Part shown: in pieces, positions 53,193-60,158 of the stretch
Layout: every line of letters begins with the position of its first letter
Numbering within the stretch: the stretch's first letter is position 1
Assembly (NCBI GenBank): GCA_030446745.1
Contig: JAUJMS010000013.1
Span: 10,427-70,584 of the forward strand
Source: Egibacteraceae bacterium
GTDB lineage: Bacteria; Actinomycetota; Nitriliruptoria; Euzebyales; Egibacteraceae
Direction of reading: 5' to 3'
DNA length: 60,158 nt
The notes under the pieces: generated by a model
What the model saw: only the letters and a program-made list of their open reading frames with translations
What the model was told of the DNA's origin: nothing
The model's database searches: none
Made by a program: the position numbers and the translations under genes

Positions 53193-54791
53193 GTGTCTTT
53201 GCCCGGCGGCCGCGACTACTGGACGCTGCCCTACCCCTCCCGGCGCCAGCCGGTGCTCGCGGACAACGTCGTCGCGACGTCGCAGCCGCTCGCCGCCGCG
53301 GCGGGGCTGGAGATGCTGCGCCGCGGCGGCAACGCGGTCGACGCGGCCGTCGCCACCGCGATCGCGCTGACCGTCGTCGAGCCGACCTCCAACGGCATCG
53401 GCTCGGACCTGTTCGCGCTCGTCTGGGACGGCCAGCGCCTCACCGGGCTCAACGCCTCGGGCCGCTCGCCGGCCGGCCTGGACCCCCAGCGCTTCCTGGG
53501 CACCGCCGCGATGCCGCTGCACGGCTGGGACGCCGTCACCGTGCCGGGCGCGGTCGCCGGCTGGGTCGCCCTGTCGGACCGGTTCGGCACGCTCGGGCTC
53601 GAGACGCTCGCCGCCCCCGCGGCGGCGTACGCGGAGCGCGGCTTTCCCGTCTCGCCGGTCACCGCAGGGGCGTGGGCGCGTGCCGCCGAGGTCTTCGCGG
53701 GGGTCGCCGACTTTGCGCCGTTCCTGCCCGGCGGCCGCGCCCCGCGGGCCGGCGAGCGGTTCGGCTTCCCCGACCAGGCGGCGACGCTGCGCGCGATCGC
53801 CGCGGCGGTCGGCGCGGCGCTGGGCGGCGCGGCGCTCGGCGCGCTGGCCGCCGCGCACGCCGCCGCCGGCGGCGCCCCGCCGGCCGCCGCGGACCGCGCC
53901 GCGCGCACCGCCGACTGGGGCGTGCCGCTGGCGCACCGGTGCTTCGACACCGTCGTCTACGAGCTGCCGCCCAACGGCCAGGGGGTCGCCGCGCTGCAGG
54001 CGCTGGGGATCCTCGCCGCGACCGACATCGCCGGGACAGGCCCCGACTCGGCCGACGCCATCCACCTGCAGGCCGAGGCGATGAAGCTCGCGTTCGCCGA
54101 CGCCCACCGCTACGTCGCCGACCCGGCCGCGATGACCGTGCCGACCGCGGCGCTGCTCGACGCCGACTACCTCGCCGAGCGGGCCGCCACCGTCGACCCC
54201 GCGCGCGCCGGCGACCCGGATCCCGGGCGGCCGCCGCGAGGCGGCACGGTGTATCTCGCCACGGCGGACGCCGACGGGCGGATGGTGTCGCTCATCCAGT
54301 CCAACTACTACGGCTTCGGCGCGGGCGTCGTGGTGCCAGGCACCGGCATCAGCCTGGCCAACCGCGGCGCCGGCTTTCGCACCATCCCGGGCCACGCCAA
54401 CGTCGTCGCCCCCGCCAAGCGGCCGTTCAACACGATCATCCCCGCGTTCGCCACCGAGGTCGACGGCACCCCGCGGATGGCGTTCGGCGTCATGGGCGGC
54501 CCCATGCAGCCGCCGGGCCACGTCCAGATGATCCTGCGCACCGCGCTGTGGGGCCAGAACCCGCAGGCGGCGTCGGACGCTCCGCGCTGGCGCGTGGACG
54601 GCGGACGGGTGCTCGCACTGGAAGCCGGCGTCCCGGCCGAGGTGCGCGCCGCACTGGCCGCCCGGGGCCACGTGGTCAGCGACACCACCGACATGAGCGG
54701 CTTCGGCGGGGCGCAGCTCGTCACGCGCGGCGCGTCGGGCTGGTTGGCGGCGTCGGACTGGCGCAAGGACGGCCAGGCGGTCGGCTGCTGA
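53193..54791 (+). CDS. gamma-glutamyltransferase family protein
   Basis: A 532-residue Ntn-hydrolase. The N-terminal part has VVATSQPLAAAAGLEMLRRG, GNAVDAAVATAIALTVVEP and SNGIGSDLFALVWDG. The processing site is GGTVYLATADADG, with the nucleophile at about Thr352 of the precursor; downstream are SLIQSNYYGFGAGVVVPGTG and FGVMGGPMQPPGHVQ. Relatives cleave gamma-glutamyl bonds of glutathione-like compounds. It begins 2 bp after the ABC exporter stop, so it probably shares its operon, which may hint at a glutathione- or gamma-glutamyl-type cargo. Confidence 0.92.
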   Translation: MSLPGGRDYWTLPYPSRRQPVLADNVVATSQPLAAAAGLEMLRRGGNAVDAAVATAIALTVVEPTSNGIGSDLFALVWDGQRLTGLNASGRSPAGLDPQRFLGTAAMPLHGWDAVTVPGAVAGWVALSDRFGTLGLETLAAPAAAYAERGFPVSPVTAGAWARAAEVFAGVADFAPFLPGGRAPRAGERFGFPDQAATLRAIAAAVGAALGGAALGALAAAHAAAGGAPPAAADRAARTADWGVPLAHRCFDTVVYELPPNGQGVAALQALGILAATDIAGTGPDSADAIHLQAEAMKLAFADAHRYVADPAAMTVPTAALLDADYLAERAATVDPARAGDPDPGRPPRGGTVYLATADADGRMVSLIQSNYYGFGAGVVVPGTGISLANRGAGFRTIPGHANVVAPAKRPFNTIIPAFATEVDGTPRMAFGVMGGPMQPPGHVQMILRTALWGQNPQAASDAPRWRVDGGRVLALEAGVPAEVRAALAARGHVVSDTTDMSGFGGAQLVTRGASGWLAASDWRKDGQAVGC

Positions 54792-55045
54792 ACAGCGCGC
54801 ACGGCGGCGGGAACTCGCCCGGAGGCGCGTGCGTTGGGGCTGCAGCAGCGCCCGTCGCGGCGCGAGCAGGCAGGCAGTCGGCGGCAGCCGATCACGGCGT
54901 CTTCGCACGACCGGCAGCCAGGTCTGCTACGGTCCGCGACAGGATCCAGGGGAAGTCCGCTTCCCTCACGCTTCGATGATCTCCGGTGGCCCGGCTCGGC
55001 TCCGTGGCACCGGCCGGAGGACGGTCCCCGTCCGAGGAGGAACGC

Positions 55046-56770
55046 ATGGAGTCGATTCTCAAGCCGGCACGCTGGCTGATCTGGTTCACGGCGCTCGCGA
55101 TGTTGGCGGTTGCGTGCGGTACCGATAACGCGCCGCCCGCTGCTGGCCCGACGGGCGCGTCGCCGGAGCCTGGTGCGTCGGAAACCGCCGCGGCACCGCC
55201 GACCGGCGAGCCGGTTGTCGGCGGCACCGTCGTCTACGGCAGCGACCAGGAGCCGGCCGTCCTGAACCCGGTGTCCACCGAGGGCAACGTCCTCGTGACG
55301 ACGAAGGTGACCACGAACATCCTGCCGCGCGCCTACACCATCACCCCCGACTTCGAGTACCGGCCCGACCTGCTGGTCGAGGACGCGACCTTCACCGAGG
55401 ACCCGTTCGTCGTCACCTACAAGATCAAGCCCGAAGCGGCCTGGAGCGACGGGACGCCGATCTCGGCGGACGACTTCAAGTTCACCTGGCAGTCGTTCAT
55501 CGACGAGGACAACGACATCGCGAGCCGCGCCGGCTACGAGCTGATCGAGTCGGTGGAGGTGATGGACGAGAAGACGGCGAAGGTGACGTTCAAGCAGAAC
55601 TACGCGCCGTGGAAGGACCTGTTCAGCCCCATCCTCCCGAAGCACGAGCTCGAGGACAAGAACCTCAACAAGGTCTGGAACGACGAGATCACCATCTCGG
55701 GCGGACCGTTCATGTTCGAGTCGTGGGACAAGGGCACGCAGCTCGAGATCGTCCGCAACGAGGAGTACTGGGGCGAGAAGGCGAAGCTCGACAGCATCTT
55801 GTTCCGCTTCATCCCCGACTCCAACACGCTGGTCCAGCAGCTGCGCGGCGGCGAGATCGACATGATGGACCCGCAGCCGCAGCTCGAGCTCGCCGAGCAG
55901 GTCGGGGCGATGGAGGGCATCATCGCCGAGTCCAGCCTCGGCTCGCAGTGGGAGCACATCGACTTCAACACCTTGGTGCCGCCGCTCGACAAGCAGTACG
56001 TGCGCCAGGCGATGATGATGGGCATCGACCGCCAGCTGATCACCGACCAGTTGATCACGCCGATCAACCCGGACGCCGAGCCGCTGAACAACGTGATCTA
56101 CCTGACCAACCAGGAGGAGTACGAGCCGCACTGGGACAAGTTCGGCTTCGACCCCGCCGCCGCAGTCGCGCTGCTCGAGGAGAACGGCTGCACCCGCGAG
56201 GGCGAGGGCACGTTCACCTGCGACGGTGAACCGCTCAGCTTCCGGATCCGGACCACCGGCGGCAACGAGCTGCGTGAGCTCACCGAGCAGATCGTGCAGC
56301 AGCAGCTGGCCGAGATCGGCGTCGAGATCAAGATCGACAACGCCGAGGGCGCCGAGGCCTTCTCGGTGCTCGACAAGCCCGACTCCGAGGTCTGCGGCGG
56401 CAACGGCGACGGCAAGGTGCAGGACGGCGAGGTCTGCGACTTCGACCTGTTCCTGTTCGCCTGGGTCGGCTCGCCGGACCCGGGTGGCAGCAACGAGATC
56501 TGGCGCTGCGACGGCGACCAGAACTACACGGTCACCTGCAGCGAGGAGGCCACCGAGCTGCTCGACATGACCGACGCGATCCTGGACCCCCAGGAGCGTG
56601 CCGAGGTCTACAACGCCGCGGACGCGGCGCTGGCCGACCTGACTCCGACCATCCCGCTGTACCAGAAGCCGAGCTTCTTCGCCTGGAAGGACTCGATCGT
56701 CGGGCCGGAGGACAACCCGACGAACCAGACGATCTTCTGGAACAGCGCAGAGTGGGCGCTCACCGAGTAG
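55046..56770 (+). CDS. dipeptide/oligopeptide ABC transporter substrate-binding lipoprotein
   Basis: A 574-residue SBP family 5 protein. The lipoprotein signal ends LAMLAVAC (Cys24), then comes an Ala/Pro-rich linker. Family landmarks are GGTVVYGSDQEPAVLNPVST, FEYRPDLLVEDATFTEDPFV, KPEAAWSDGTPISADDFKFT and ISGGPFMFESWDKGTQLEIV. It captures peptides or related solutes outside the membrane. The ATG at 55046 follows GAGGAGG. Upstream, 254 bp without a gene contain a small GGACGG/CCGTCC hairpin at 55019-55033 beside the ribosome site. It heads the transporter operon. Confidence 0.94.
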   Translation: MESILKPARWLIWFTALAMLAVACGTDNAPPAAGPTGASPEPGASETAAAPPTGEPVVGGTVVYGSDQEPAVLNPVSTEGNVLVTTKVTTNILPRAYTITPDFEYRPDLLVEDATFTEDPFVVTYKIKPEAAWSDGTPISADDFKFTWQSFIDEDNDIASRAGYELIESVEVMDEKTAKVTFKQNYAPWKDLFSPILPKHELEDKNLNKVWNDEITISGGPFMFESWDKGTQLEIVRNEEYWGEKAKLDSILFRFIPDSNTLVQQLRGGEIDMMDPQPQLELAEQVGAMEGIIAESSLGSQWEHIDFNTLVPPLDKQYVRQAMMMGIDRQLITDQLITPINPDAEPLNNVIYLTNQEEYEPHWDKFGFDPAAAVALLEENGCTREGEGTFTCDGEPLSFRIRTTGGNELRELTEQIVQQQLAEIGVEIKIDNAEGAEAFSVLDKPDSEVCGGNGDGKVQDGEVCDFDLFLFAWVGSPDPGGSNEIWRCDGDQNYTVTCSEEATELLDMTDAILDPQERAEVYNAADAALADLTPTIPLYQKPSFFAWKDSIVGPEDNPTNQTIFWNSAEWALTE

Positions 56771-56797
56771 ACTCCCGCCGCTTTCGCCCGCTGACCA

Positions 56798-56832
56798 GCC
56801 CCCCTCCACCCGCGCGCCGGGTGGAGGGGGGC
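56798..56832 (+). terminator. 14-bp perfect hairpin between binding-protein and permease genes
   Basis: GCCCCCCTCCACCC (56798-56811) pairs perfectly with GGGTGGAGGGGGGC (56819-56832) around GCGCGCC. There is no U-tract. In ABC operons such intercistronic stems often stabilise the binding-protein mRNA or cause partial termination, giving excess binding protein. Confidence 0.75.
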
Positions 56833-56851
56833 GGCACCGGAGGCTGACGCC

Positions 56852-57817
56852 ATGCTCGTCTACGTCGTGCGGCGGTTCCTCTACAGCATCCCGGTGCTGC
56901 TGTTGTGCAGCTTCATCATCTTCACGTTCGTGTCCGTCTCCGGCGATCCGCTGTCGGAGGTCAAACGCCGGCCGAACGTCAGCCAGGTCACCGTGCAGCA
57001 GATCGTCGAGCGCAAGCACCTGGATGAGTCGATCCCCGTGCAGTGGGCGTACTGGCTCAAGGACGCGACGACGAACTCGTTCGGCACCGACCTGCTGGGC
57101 AACCGGCCGATCTGGCCGGACCTGAAGCGGGTGATGGGCAACACCCTCCAGCTCGTCGTCGCGGCGGAGCTGCTCGCCTTCACCATCGCGCTCGCCATGG
57201 GCGTGATCTCGGCCAAACGCCAGTACTCGCTGTTCGACTACGGCACGACGACGTTCAGCTTCTTCGGCTTCTCGATGCCGGTGTTCTGGTTCGCGCTGAT
57301 CCTGCAGGTCATCGTCACGAACATCTACCTGGCGACCGACGTGCGCATCTTCTACACCGCCAACCTCAGCTCGCCGAACCCCGAGAACTTCTTGCTCGAC
57401 CGCATCCAGCACCTGGCGTTGCCGGTGATCGCCCTGTCGGTGCTGTCGATCGCGACCTACAGCCGCTACATGCGCGCGTCGATGCTCGAGGTCGTCAACT
57501 CCGACTACGTGCGAACCGCGCGCGCCAAGGGCGTCCCGGAGCGCAAGGTCACGGTCCACCACGCGATGCGCAACGCCTTGATCCCCGTGGTGACCGTCGC
57601 CGCGCTCAACTTCGGCACCGTCCTGGGCGGCGCGGTCGTCACCGAGACGGTGTTCGCGCTCGACGGGATGGGTCTGTACTTCATCCGCCAGCTCGGCGAG
57701 CGCGACGCCTACCCCGTCATGGCGTGGCTGATGGTCGCCGCCGTCTTCGTCATCCTGTTCAACTTGCTCGCTGACATCCTCTACGGCTACCTCGACCCGA
57801 GGATCCGCTATGAGTAA
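56852..57817 (+). CDS. dipeptide-type ABC transporter permease, DppB family
   Basis: A 321-residue permease with the DppB pattern. The N-terminal helix is RRFLYSIPVLLLCSFIIFTF, there are several further membrane spans, and the EAA loop is ARAKGVPERKVTVHHAMRNA followed by LIPVVTVAALNFGTVLGGAV. It lies 81 bp after the binding-protein gene, across the strong hairpin, and overlaps the next permease gene by 8 bp. Confidence 0.94.
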   Translation: MLVYVVRRFLYSIPVLLLCSFIIFTFVSVSGDPLSEVKRRPNVSQVTVQQIVERKHLDESIPVQWAYWLKDATTNSFGTDLLGNRPIWPDLKRVMGNTLQLVVAAELLAFTIALAMGVISAKRQYSLFDYGTTTFSFFGFSMPVFWFALILQVIVTNIYLATDVRIFYTANLSSPNPENFLLDRIQHLALPVIALSVLSIATYSRYMRASMLEVVNSDYVRTARAKGVPERKVTVHHAMRNALIPVVTVAALNFGTVLGGAVVTETVFALDGMGLYFIRQLGERDAYPVMAWLMVAAVFVILFNLLADILYGYLDPRIRYE

Positions 57818-58805
57818 GCCCCCTGGGGACCCGCTGCCCGACACCGGACCCGGCGGCGCGCCGGCGGAGCCGCAGCTGCAGGGGTCGCCGAGCGTCACCG
57901 ACGACGACCCGAACACCGCGCTGTACCGCGAGGGCCTCGAGGTCAAGGCGCTGACCCAGTGGCAGCTGTTCCGGCGGAAGTTCTTCCGCCACAAGGCGGC
58001 GATGGTGGCGCTGTTCGTGCTCGTCGTCGTGTTCACCGCGGCGCTGCTGGCCGAGACCATCGCCCCGTACGGCTACGAGGAGCTCGACCTCGCGAACGCC
58101 ACGCTCGGCCCGACGCTCGAGGACAACCACTTCTTCGGCACCGACAAGCTGGGGCGCGACTACTTCAGCCGGGTGCTGTACGGCACGCGCACCTCGGTGC
58201 GCGTGGCGCTGGTCGTGGCGCTTTTGTCCACCGTCATCGGCACGCTCATCGGCGCGATCGCCGGCTACTTCGGGGGGTGGATCGAGAACGTCCTCATGCG
58301 CACGACCGACCTCGTGCTCACACTGCCCGGCCTGGCGGTGCTGATCGCCGCCGCGGCACTGCTGGGCAACGGCTCGCCGTACCGCGTCGCGGTGATCCTC
58401 GCGCTGCTGCTGTGGACCAGTCTCGCGCGCATCGTGCGCGGGTCGTTCCTGTCGCTGCGCGAGAAGGAGTTCGTGGAGGCCGCGAAGGCGTCGGGCGCCA
58501 GCGACTGGCGCATCATCTTCCGTCACATCTTGCCCAACGCGCTGAGCCCGATCATCGTCAACGCGACCCTCGTCGTCGCCACCGCGATCCTGATCGAGGC
58601 GACGCTGTCGTTCCTCGGCTTCGGGATCACTCCCCCGACCCCGGCGCTGGGCTCGCTCATCGAGGACGGCCGCAACTCCATGCTCACCGACTGGTGGCTC
58701 GTGACGCTGCCCGGCCTGACCATCGTGCTCATCGGCCTGTGCATCAACTTCCTCGGCGACGGGCTGCGCGACGCCCTCGACCCCACCCAGCAGGTGCGAG
58801 GCTGA
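57810..58805 (+). CDS. dipeptide-type ABC transporter permease, DppC family
   Basis: A 331-residue permease. The cytoplasmic N-terminus is long and Pro-rich. The first helix is AAMVALFVLVVVFTAALLAE, then FGTDKLGRDYFSRVLYGTRT, the DppC hallmark, and the EAA loop EAAKASGASDWRIIFRHILP then NALSPIIVNATL. The end FLGDGLRDALDPTQQVRG is typical. It overlaps dppB-like by 8 bp and is followed 1 bp later by the ATPase. Confidence 0.94.
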   Translation: MSKPPGDPLPDTGPGGAPAEPQLQGSPSVTDDDPNTALYREGLEVKALTQWQLFRRKFFRHKAAMVALFVLVVVFTAALLAETIAPYGYEELDLANATLGPTLEDNHFFGTDKLGRDYFSRVLYGTRTSVRVALVVALLSTVIGTLIGAIAGYFGGWIENVLMRTTDLVLTLPGLAVLIAAAALLGNGSPYRVAVILALLLWTSLARIVRGSFLSLREKEFVEAAKASGASDWRIIFRHILPNALSPIIVNATLVVATAILIEATLSFLGFGITPPTPALGSLIEDGRNSMLTDWWLVTLPGLTIVLIGLCINFLGDGLRDALDPTQQVRG

Positions 58806-58806
58806 T

Positions 58807-59841
58807 ATGAGCGAACCGGTGCTGTCCGTCCGCGACCTCGTCACCGAGTTCAAGACCGCCGACGGCATCGTCCACGCCGTCGACCACGTCAGCTACGACG
58901 TCTACCCAGGGGAGACGCTCGGCGTCGTCGGCGAGTCGGGCTCGGGCAAGAGCGTCACGGTCATGTCGGTCCTCGGACTCATCCCCCAGCCGCCGGGACG
59001 CATCGTCGGCGGCGAGGTCATCTTCGGCGGGCGTGACCTGCTCAAGCTGTCGCAGCAGGAGCTTCAGCAGATCCGCGGCGGCGAGATCGGCATGATCTTC
59101 CAGGACCCGATCTCGTCGCTGAACCCGGTCCTCACGGTCGGCGATCAGATCAGCGAAGCGCTGCTCACCCACAATTCGAAGCTGTCGGCCGAGGACGCCC
59201 GCAAGCGCAGCGTCGAGCTGCTGCACGCGGTGCGCGTCCCCAACCCCGACGCCCGCTTCGACCAGTACCCGCACGAGTACTCCGGCGGAATGCGCCAACG
59301 CGCGATGATCGCCATGGCGATGGCCAACCAGCCGAAGCTGCTCATCGCCGACGAGCCGACGACCGCGTTGGACGTCACCATTCAGGCGCAGGTGCTCGAC
59401 GTCCTGCAGCAGGCGCAGCGCGAAACCCATGCGGCGACGATCCTGATCACCCACGACCTCGGGCTCATCGCGGAGATGGCGGACCGCGTCGTCGTGATGT
59501 ACGCCGGGCGGGTGGTCGAGACCGGCGACGTGGAGACGATCTTCCACGCGCCCCGCCACCCGTACACGCTCGGGCTGATGGCGAGCCTGCCTCGCCTGGA
59601 CATGGACCTCGAGCGGCTGCAGCCGATCCCAGGACAGCCGCCGAGCCTGATCAACCTGCCGCCGGGTTGCAAGTTCCACCCCCGCTGCATGCTGTCCCAC
59701 GGGCGGGTGCGCTGCCGCACCGAGGAGCCGCCGCTGGCGCCCACGGCCGGCGGCCCCGGACATCGCTCGGCCTGCCACTTCAAAGAGGAGCTCGCCGACG
59801 GCGTCGCGGCGCTGTCGGCCGACGTGCGGACCGCGTCGTGA
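58807..59841 (+). CDS. dipeptide-type ABC transporter ATPase, DppD family
   Basis: A 344-residue ATPase: Walker A GESGSGKS, Q-loop MIFQDPISSLNPVLT, signature YSGGMRQRAMIAMAMA, Walker B LLIADEPTTALD, H-loop LITHDLGLIAEMADR. The C-terminal OppD/DppD extension has GCKFHPRCMLSHGRVRCRTE, whose cysteines can bind an iron-sulfur cluster in relatives. Its stop overlaps the next ATPase start as GTGA. Confidence 0.95.
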   Translation: MSEPVLSVRDLVTEFKTADGIVHAVDHVSYDVYPGETLGVVGESGSGKSVTVMSVLGLIPQPPGRIVGGEVIFGGRDLLKLSQQELQQIRGGEIGMIFQDPISSLNPVLTVGDQISEALLTHNSKLSAEDARKRSVELLHAVRVPNPDARFDQYPHEYSGGMRQRAMIAMAMANQPKLLIADEPTTALDVTIQAQVLDVLQQAQRETHAATILITHDLGLIAEMADRVVVMYAGRVVETGDVETIFHAPRHPYTLGLMASLPRLDMDLERLQPIPGQPPSLINLPPGCKFHPRCMLSHGRVRCRTEEPPLAPTAGGPGHRSACHFKEELADGVAALSADVRTAS

Positions 59842-60158
59842 CGGGCACGGTCGCACCACCGGCCGACGCCACCCAGGACCTGCACGCCCGCAGCCCGCGC
59901 GGACAAGAGATCCTGCGCGTCGAGGGGCTGATCAAGCACTTTCCCATCAAAGCCGGGTTGCTCAAGCGACAGGTGGGGGCGGTCCACCCCCTCCCCGGCG
60001 GGGGGGTCAAGCAGGCCGCCCGCGGGCACCGCCGGCGCGTGGGCGCGTCCCGGCGCCGCCAGACCACCCCCCGCCCGGCGCTCAAACAACAACAACAGCC
60101 CACCCACCGCCCGGACCCCCTCAAGGGCCCCCACAAAGCCCGCGACAACCCCCCCCAC
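59838..60158 (+). CDS. dipeptide-type ABC transporter ATPase, DppF family, partial and corrupted at contig end
   Basis: Starts GTG at 59838, coupled to the preceding gene. Up to about 59985 it reads as a normal DppF N-terminus: EILRVEGLIKHFPIKAGLLK then RQVGAVH. Beyond this the residues become nonsense, but the DNA still follows the expected spacing for the Walker A region, with many bases changed, mostly to C. This is what a low-quality read end looks like. The gene runs off the window. Confidence 0.8.
   Translation, partial: MTGTVAPPADATQDLHARSPRGQEILRVEGLIKHFPIKAGLLKRQVGAVHPLPGGGVKQAARGHRRRVGASRRRQTTPRPALKQQQQPTHRPDPLKGPHKARDNPPH

Noticed and set aside
1-60158. CRISPR arrays, rRNA genes, complete insertion sequences, prophage or plasmid origin
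   Set aside because: No regularly spaced repeats with unique spacers, no rRNA motifs, and no transposase, integrase or replication genes were seen.

Overview
The window looks like a chromosomal piece of a very high-GC actinomycetote. The evidence is gene content and order: a complete Pup-proteasome locus (arc, dop, pup, prcB, prcA, pafA, pafB, pafC) runs into tatA, tatC and a HelY-type helicase, as in mycobacteria and their relatives. Alongside are an Rpf-type muralidase, an F420-type oxidoreductase and a PASTA-bearing class A penicillin-binding protein. I cannot assign a family; the mix would suit a deep-branching actinomycetote. Both window ends look like low-quality contig ends.

Layout. 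0.15-9.6 kb: lipid kinase, isoaspartyl methyltransferase, then a mostly minus-strand block of helY, tatC, tatA, two small genes, a stretch with a 51-bp hairpin repeat in three copies, and the WYL regulators pafC and pafB. 9.7-19.2 kb: a penicillin-binding protein facing pafA (frame broken twice, with net compensation), a DUF2630 gene, a membrane-anchored HExxH metalloprotease that overlaps prcA, then prcA, prcB (apparently coupled to a 14-codon leader), pup and dop. 19.2-25.6 kb: an ABC-2 exporter, remains of a GH92 glycosidase broken up by an RHS/YD-repeat fragment, a cNMP-binding protein, a nucleotidyltransferase and the proteasomal ATPase arc. 26-34 kb: two pyrimidine-reductase-domain proteins; a GrdB-like protein with an in-frame UGA followed at the expected distance by a SECIS-like hairpin (a probable selenoprotein); trmI; a fusion of a ThiS/MoaD-like sulfur carrier to a TtuA-type tRNA thiolase; aconitase. 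34-43.5 kb: M15 peptidase, tRNA-Leu (anticodon read as AAG), methyltransferase, an ATP-grasp/esterase/small-protein operon, HNH nuclease, an atypical FtsH-like protein, a MazEF-like module between two related hairpins, and Rpf. 43.6-60.2 kb: acyl-CoA dehydrogenase, a membrane molybdopterin oxidoreductase, recQ, an LLM oxidoreductase, a heterodimeric ABC exporter with gamma-glutamyltransferase, and a dipeptide ABC operon with a strong hairpin after the binding-protein gene.

How they fit together. The Pup genes form a protein-tagging and degradation pathway: Dop deamidates Pup-Gln, PafA ligates Pup, ARC unfolds and PrcAB degrades; PafBC is the DNA-damage regulator usually found beside them. TrmI (m1A58) next to a TtuA/TtuB-like fusion (2-thiolation at position 54) suggests a T-loop modification pair.

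Caution: at least six otherwise well-conserved genes carry single-base frame breaks, several in short C or G runs. This fits homopolymer errors in an unpolished long-read consensus better than real gene loss. All functional calls come from reading motifs and gene order; no search was run.
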